Shown: positions 7,030 to 9,464 of the stretch, in pieces
Position numbering within the stretch: position 1 is the stretch's first letter
Layout: each line of letters begins with the position of its first letter
Assembly: GCA_021784995.1 (NCBI GenBank)
Contig: JAJYHA010000010.1
Coordinates: forward strand, 1-9,464
DNA length: 9,464 nucleotides
Source of the DNA: Myxococcales bacterium
Lineage (GTDB): Bacteria > Myxococcota > Myxococcia > Myxococcales > Anaeromyxobacteraceae
Direction of reading: 5' to 3'
The notes under the pieces: model-generated
Told to the model about the DNA's origin: nothing
The model's database searches: none
Seen by the model: the letters and a program-made list of their open reading frames with translations, nothing else
Made by a program: the position numbers and the translations under genes

Positions 7030-7806
7030 ATGTCGCACCGCCGCCACGCGCTGACGCTCGTCGGACCCCTGCTCCTCGCCTGCGCCCCCTCGCTCCGCGT
7101 CCACGCGCGGGCCGGCGAGGAGATCGCCAAGGGTTACCGTTACCTCTCGATCGGGGACCTCGAGCGAGCCGACGTTGCCTTCGCGCACGCGCTCGAGTTC
7201 AACGAGGACATCCCGGAGGCACTCAACGGCGCGGGGATCGTGGCGCGGCGCCTGGGCGCCATGGGCGAGGCGCGGCGCCGGTTCCAGCGCGCCGTGCGGG
7301 TCGTCCCCGACTTCGCCGAGGGGTACGTGAACCTGGGTGAGCTCGACCTGGCCGAGGGGCGGACGGCAGCGGCCGAGGCCGACTTCCGCAGCGCCCTCGA
7401 GGTCGATCCGGATCTCCTCGTGGCGCGCCTGGATCTGGCGCGCACCCTCCTGCACCGCGGCCGCCTCGACGGGTCGCGCCGGGAGGAGCTTTGGCGTGCG
7501 GCGCGCCGCGAGTACCTGCACCTGCTCGAGGCGCGCCCCGACGTGGCGGAGGCCTACCACGACCTGGCCTACATGGATCACGAGTCGGGGCGCTGGGACG
7601 AGGCGGCCGAGGCCTACCGGCACGCCGTCCAGCTCGCTCCGCGCTACGTGGAGGCGCTCCACGGCTGGTGCGTCTCCCTCGCGCGGGCCGGCCGGTGCGA
7701 GGCGGCGGTGGCGGCCTGCCGCGGCTGCCTCGAGGTCGCCCCCGGCGAAGATCGCTGCACGGTGAGCCTCGAGGGTGCGAAGGCCTGCGCGGCCCCATCT
7801 CCTTGA
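7030..7806 (+). CDS. TPR-repeat lipoprotein with cysteine-rich C-terminus
   Basis: 258-residue exported protein. The N-terminus has a basic start, a hydrophobic stretch and a lipobox-like LLAC with Cys18 (residues 15-18), so lipid anchoring in the envelope is expected. From about 30 to 240 it is built of roughly six tetratricopeptide helices, for example VARRLGAMGEARRRFQRAV, YVNLGELDLAEGRTAAAEAD and DLAYMDHESGRWDEAAEAYR. These form a protein-binding superhelix, probably periplasmic. Six further cysteines (C214, C223, C230, C233, C243, C253) sit in the last 45 residues, with a CxxC at 230-233. The general plan resembles PilF/Tgl-type pilotin lipoproteins of type IV pilus secretins, but no pilus genes are near, so this is only a possibility. 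ATG at 7030 is preferred over an in-frame GTG at 6973 because the signal peptide begins there; the ribosome site is weak. It is divergent from the RHH gene. Confidence 0.8.
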   Translation: MSHRRHALTLVGPLLLACAPSLRVHARAGEEIAKGYRYLSIGDLERADVAFAHALEFNEDIPEALNGAGIVARRLGAMGEARRRFQRAVRVVPDFAEGYVNLGELDLAEGRTAAAEADFRSALEVDPDLLVARLDLARTLLHRGRLDGSRREELWRAARREYLHLLEARPDVAEAYHDLAYMDHESGRWDEAAEAYRHAVQLAPRYVEALHGWCVSLARAGRCEAAVAACRGCLEVAPGEDRCTVSLEGAKACAAPSP

Positions 7807-7831
7807 CGGGCGCCCCGTGGGCCGATGGCAG

Positions 7832-7869
7832 GACGGCCCCGACCCGGCGTGCGCCGGGCCGGGGCCGTC
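7832..7869. terminator. Strong GC hairpin between convergent TPR and korB genes
   Basis: A 17-bp stem with one A/C mismatch (7832-7848 with 7853-7869) closes a four-base loop, GTGC. It begins 26 bases after the TPR gene stop. No T-run follows on either strand, so it may act bidirectionally as a Rho-independent-like terminator or as a 3'-end stabiliser. Confidence 0.65.
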
Positions 7870-7886
7870 GTGTGAGCCTTCGGGTC

Positions 7887-7908
7887 GCGCCCGGCGCAGG
7901 CCGGGCGC
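7887..7908. terminator. Second hairpin before the korB 3' end
   Basis: GCGCCCGGC (7887-7895) pairs perfectly with GCCGGGCGC (7900-7908) around the loop GCAG. On the minus strand it comes 19 bases after the korB stop, so it probably serves korAB while the larger neighbour serves the TPR gene. It lacks a T-run. Confidence 0.55.
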
Positions 7909-7926
7909 CCCGCACGCGAGGATGGA

Positions 7927-8988
7927 CTACTTCACTTCCCAGGTGTCCGCGTCGCTGAGGAACTCGCGGATGGAGGGCACGCCCTTCTTCGCCTTGACCG
8001 CCGCGATCTGCTGCCAGTTCAGCTCGTCGCAGGTGGGCTTCTTCACGTCGCGGAAGATGCCGATCGGCGTGGGGAACCCAGGCTTGCCCGAGAGGTTGGC
8101 GAGCATGAAGGCGATGGTGGGATCCTCGCGCTTCGGGTTGTGCACGAGGATGTCCTTCTCGGTGACGCCGTTCTGACCCACGGTCACCACCTCGAGCTCC
8201 GCCGTCTGCGGGTTGAAGCGGATGCCCCTCTTCATGTCCTTGCCGAAGAGGAGCGGCTTGCCCTCCTCCATCCTCAGCATGACGTCGCCCTTGACCGCCT
8301 TGTCGGTGAGCCAGGTGTAGGCACCGTCGTTGAAGACCGGGCAGTTCTGGAACACCTCGATGTAGACGCTGCCCTTGTGGTCGGCGCCGGCCTTGAGCAC
8401 CTGGCCCATGTGCTGCCCCTCGACGTCGACCGTGCGCGCCACGAACGTGGCGCCGGCGCCGAGCGCGAGCGCGGGCGGGTTGAACGGGTAGTCGGCCGAC
8501 CCGTACGGCGTCGTCTTGGTCTTCTTCGACAGCTCGGAGGTGGGCGACACCTGGCCCTTGGTCAGGCCGTAGATGCGGTTGTTGAACATCACCATCTTGA
8601 TGTCGACGTTCCGCCGCATGCAGTGGATGAAGTGGTTGCCGCCGATGGCGAGCGCGTCGCCGTCGCCGGTGATCACCCACACCATCAGCTCGGGCCGCGA
8701 GATCTTCAGGCCCGACGCGTAGGTGGCGGCGCGGCCGTGCAGCGTGTGCATCCCGTAGTTGTTCATGTAGTACGGGAAGCGGCTCGAGCAGCCGATGCCG
8801 GAGATGAAGACGATGTTCTCCCGGGCCACGCCGACGCCGGGCAGCGTCCGCTGGACCTGGTTGATGATGGAGAAGTCGCCGCAGCCGGGGCACCAGCGCG
8901 GATCGATGCCCGACTCGAAGTCCTTCTTGGTGTAGACCGGCAGCGCGCCGGGCGCCGCCTTGCCGTTGCCGGTGGTCGTCGTGCTCAT
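7927..8988 (-). CDS. korB: 2-oxoacid:ferredoxin oxidoreductase beta subunit (KorB type)
   Basis: Thiamine-diphosphate and [4Fe-4S] subunit that, with KorA, oxidatively decarboxylates a 2-oxoacid, most likely 2-oxoglutarate, to the acyl-CoA and reduces ferredoxin. It has 353 residues. RWCPGCGD gives C33 and C36, GIGCSSRFPYYMNNYG gives C67, and EVFQNCPVFNDG gives C216; their spacing fits the four cluster ligands of archaeal and bacterial two-subunit enzymes. The TPP and Mg site is GDGDALAIGGNH (108-119) with FNNRIYGLTKGQVSPTS (135-151). Resemblance to KorB rather than PorB is judged from the IGCSSRFPYY and LTKGQ segments. ATG at 8988 has AGGA about 12 bases upstream. The gene follows korA after a 30-base gap and is the last gene of the operon before two hairpins. 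Substrate choice is an inference from family. Confidence 0.93.
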   Translation of the reverse strand: MSTTTTGNGKAAPGALPVYTKKDFESGIDPRWCPGCGDFSIINQVQRTLPGVGVARENIVFISGIGCSSRFPYYMNNYGMHTLHGRAATYASGLKISRPELMVWVITGDGDALAIGGNHFIHCMRRNVDIKMVMFNNRIYGLTKGQVSPTSELSKKTKTTPYGSADYPFNPPALALGAGATFVARTVDVEGQHMGQVLKAGADHKGSVYIEVFQNCPVFNDGAYTWLTDKAVKGDVMLRMEEGKPLLFGKDMKRGIRFNPQTAELEVVTVGQNGVTEKDILVHNPKREDPTIAFMLANLSGKPGFPTPIGIFRDVKKPTCDELNWQQIAAVKAKKGVPSIREFLSDADTWEVK

Positions 8989-9018
8989 GGGTTCTGGTCG
9001 TCCTTTCGAGTCGAGGGC

Positions 9019-9464
9019 TCAGCCGAGGAGGTCGTTCACCTTCGCGACGAGCTCGGTGATCTTGATCGCCTTGCCGTTGATCCGGTTGAACTGGATCGGA
9101 TCCACCCCCGGGAACATCGCGCGCAGGTAGAAGGCGAGCTGTCCCGCGTTCACCTCGGGGACGACCACCTTCTTGTAGCTGCGCAGCACCTTCCCGGCGT
9201 TCTTCGGCATCGGGTTCAGCCAGCGGAAGTGGGCGTGGGCCACCGACTTGCCCTGGGCGCGCAGCGCTTCCGACGCGGCGCGGACCGAGCCGAAGGTCCC
9301 GCCCCAGGAGGCGAGCAGCACGTCGCCCTGCGCCGGGCCCTCGACCTCGAGATCCGGCACGTCCTCCACCACGTTCGCCACCTTCTGGGCGCGGGTGCGG
9401 ACCATCTTCTCGTGGTTCATGCCGTCGTAGGAGACCATGCCCGTCAGCGAGTCCTTCTCGAGGC
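9019..9464 (-). CDS. korA: 2-oxoacid:ferredoxin oxidoreductase alpha subunit (KorA type), 5' part outside window
   Basis: C-terminal roughly 148 residues of the alpha subunit partnering the beta subunit downstream; the beginning lies past base 9464. The visible sequence opens with LEKDSLTGMVSYDGMNHEKM, a hallmark region of KorA proteins, then RTRAQKVANVVEDVP. The last portion, VLLASWGGTFGSVRAASEAL followed by HAHFRWLNPMPKNAGKVLRS and VPEVNAGQLAFYLRAMFPG, is the conserved C-terminal domain that joins the beta subunit. Two-subunit Kor enzymes usually carry a gamma-like domain fused to the N-terminus of alpha, which cannot be checked here. It forms an operon with korB, separated by 30 bases. Confidence 0.93.
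   Translation of the reverse strand, partial: LEKDSLTGMVSYDGMNHEKMVRTRAQKVANVVEDVPDLEVEGPAQGDVLLASWGGTFGSVRAASEALRAQGKSVAHAHFRWLNPMPKNAGKVLRSYKKVVVPEVNAGQLAFYLRAMFPGVDPIQFNRINGKAIKITELVAKVNDLLG

Noticed and set aside
6946..7662. Frame joining the RHH gene to a long upstream extension
   Set aside because: The upstream portion is antisense to the TPR gene and has no domain; RHH proteins of this kind normally start near MPRKK.
7223..8893. 556-residue minus-strand frame across korB and the TPR gene
   Set aside because: Out of frame with korB motifs, Arg/Pro/Gly-rich and crossing two hairpins.

Overview
The window is very GC-rich coding DNA (well over 70% by eye) with short intergenic gaps, frequent GTG starts and long spurious open frames opposite real genes. 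Gene content (2-oxoacid:ferredoxin oxidoreductase, a TPR lipoprotein, a small ribbon-helix-helix protein of a type common in myxobacteria, FetAB) suggests a myxobacterium-like organism such as Anaeromyxobacter. That placement is an inference from style and content, not proven. I see no tRNA or rRNA gene, insertion sequence, CRISPR array, prophage or attachment site, and no stretch over 300 bases lacks a gene.

Layout. (1) Positions 1-1213, minus strand: an Fe/Mn-type superoxide dismutase gene overlaps by four bases a mutY adenine glycosylase gene that runs off the left edge. (2) Positions 1334-2813, plus strand: an overlapping two-gene ABC transporter of the FetA/FetB iron-export family, divergent from sod. 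Regions 1 and 2 together read as an iron and oxidative-damage neighbourhood. (3) Positions 2761-3963, minus strand: an MFS transporter whose 3' end overlaps fetB tail to tail. (4) Positions 4017-4808, plus strand: a monofunctional peptidoglycan glycosyltransferase (mtgA). (5) Positions 4828-6945, minus strand: a three-gene unit of a small ribbon-helix-helix protein, UDP-glucuronate decarboxylase (UDP-xylose synthase) and a GalE-like NAD-dependent sugar-nucleotide epimerase, probably supplying pentose or hexose donors for surface polysaccharide. (6) Positions 7030-7806, plus strand: a TPR lipoprotein, divergent from region 5. (7) Positions 7927-9464, minus strand: the 3' part of the alpha gene and the complete beta gene of a 2-oxoglutarate-type ferredoxin oxidoreductase (korAB). 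Two strong hairpins separate it from the TPR gene.

The most interesting non-coding signal is in the 84-base gap between regions 5 and 6. A perfect TTGACA element with a 17-base spacer and a partial -10 places the predicted transcript start only a few bases before the ATG of the ribbon-helix-helix gene, which has no clear ribosome binding site. Three copies of AYGTGW, each exactly 10 bases apart, cover that promoter. This looks like an autoregulated, near-leaderless promoter for a sugar-nucleotide operon, but it is a hypothesis from sequence only. Most other genes belong to well-known families. I found no clear evidence of a wholly new multi-gene system.
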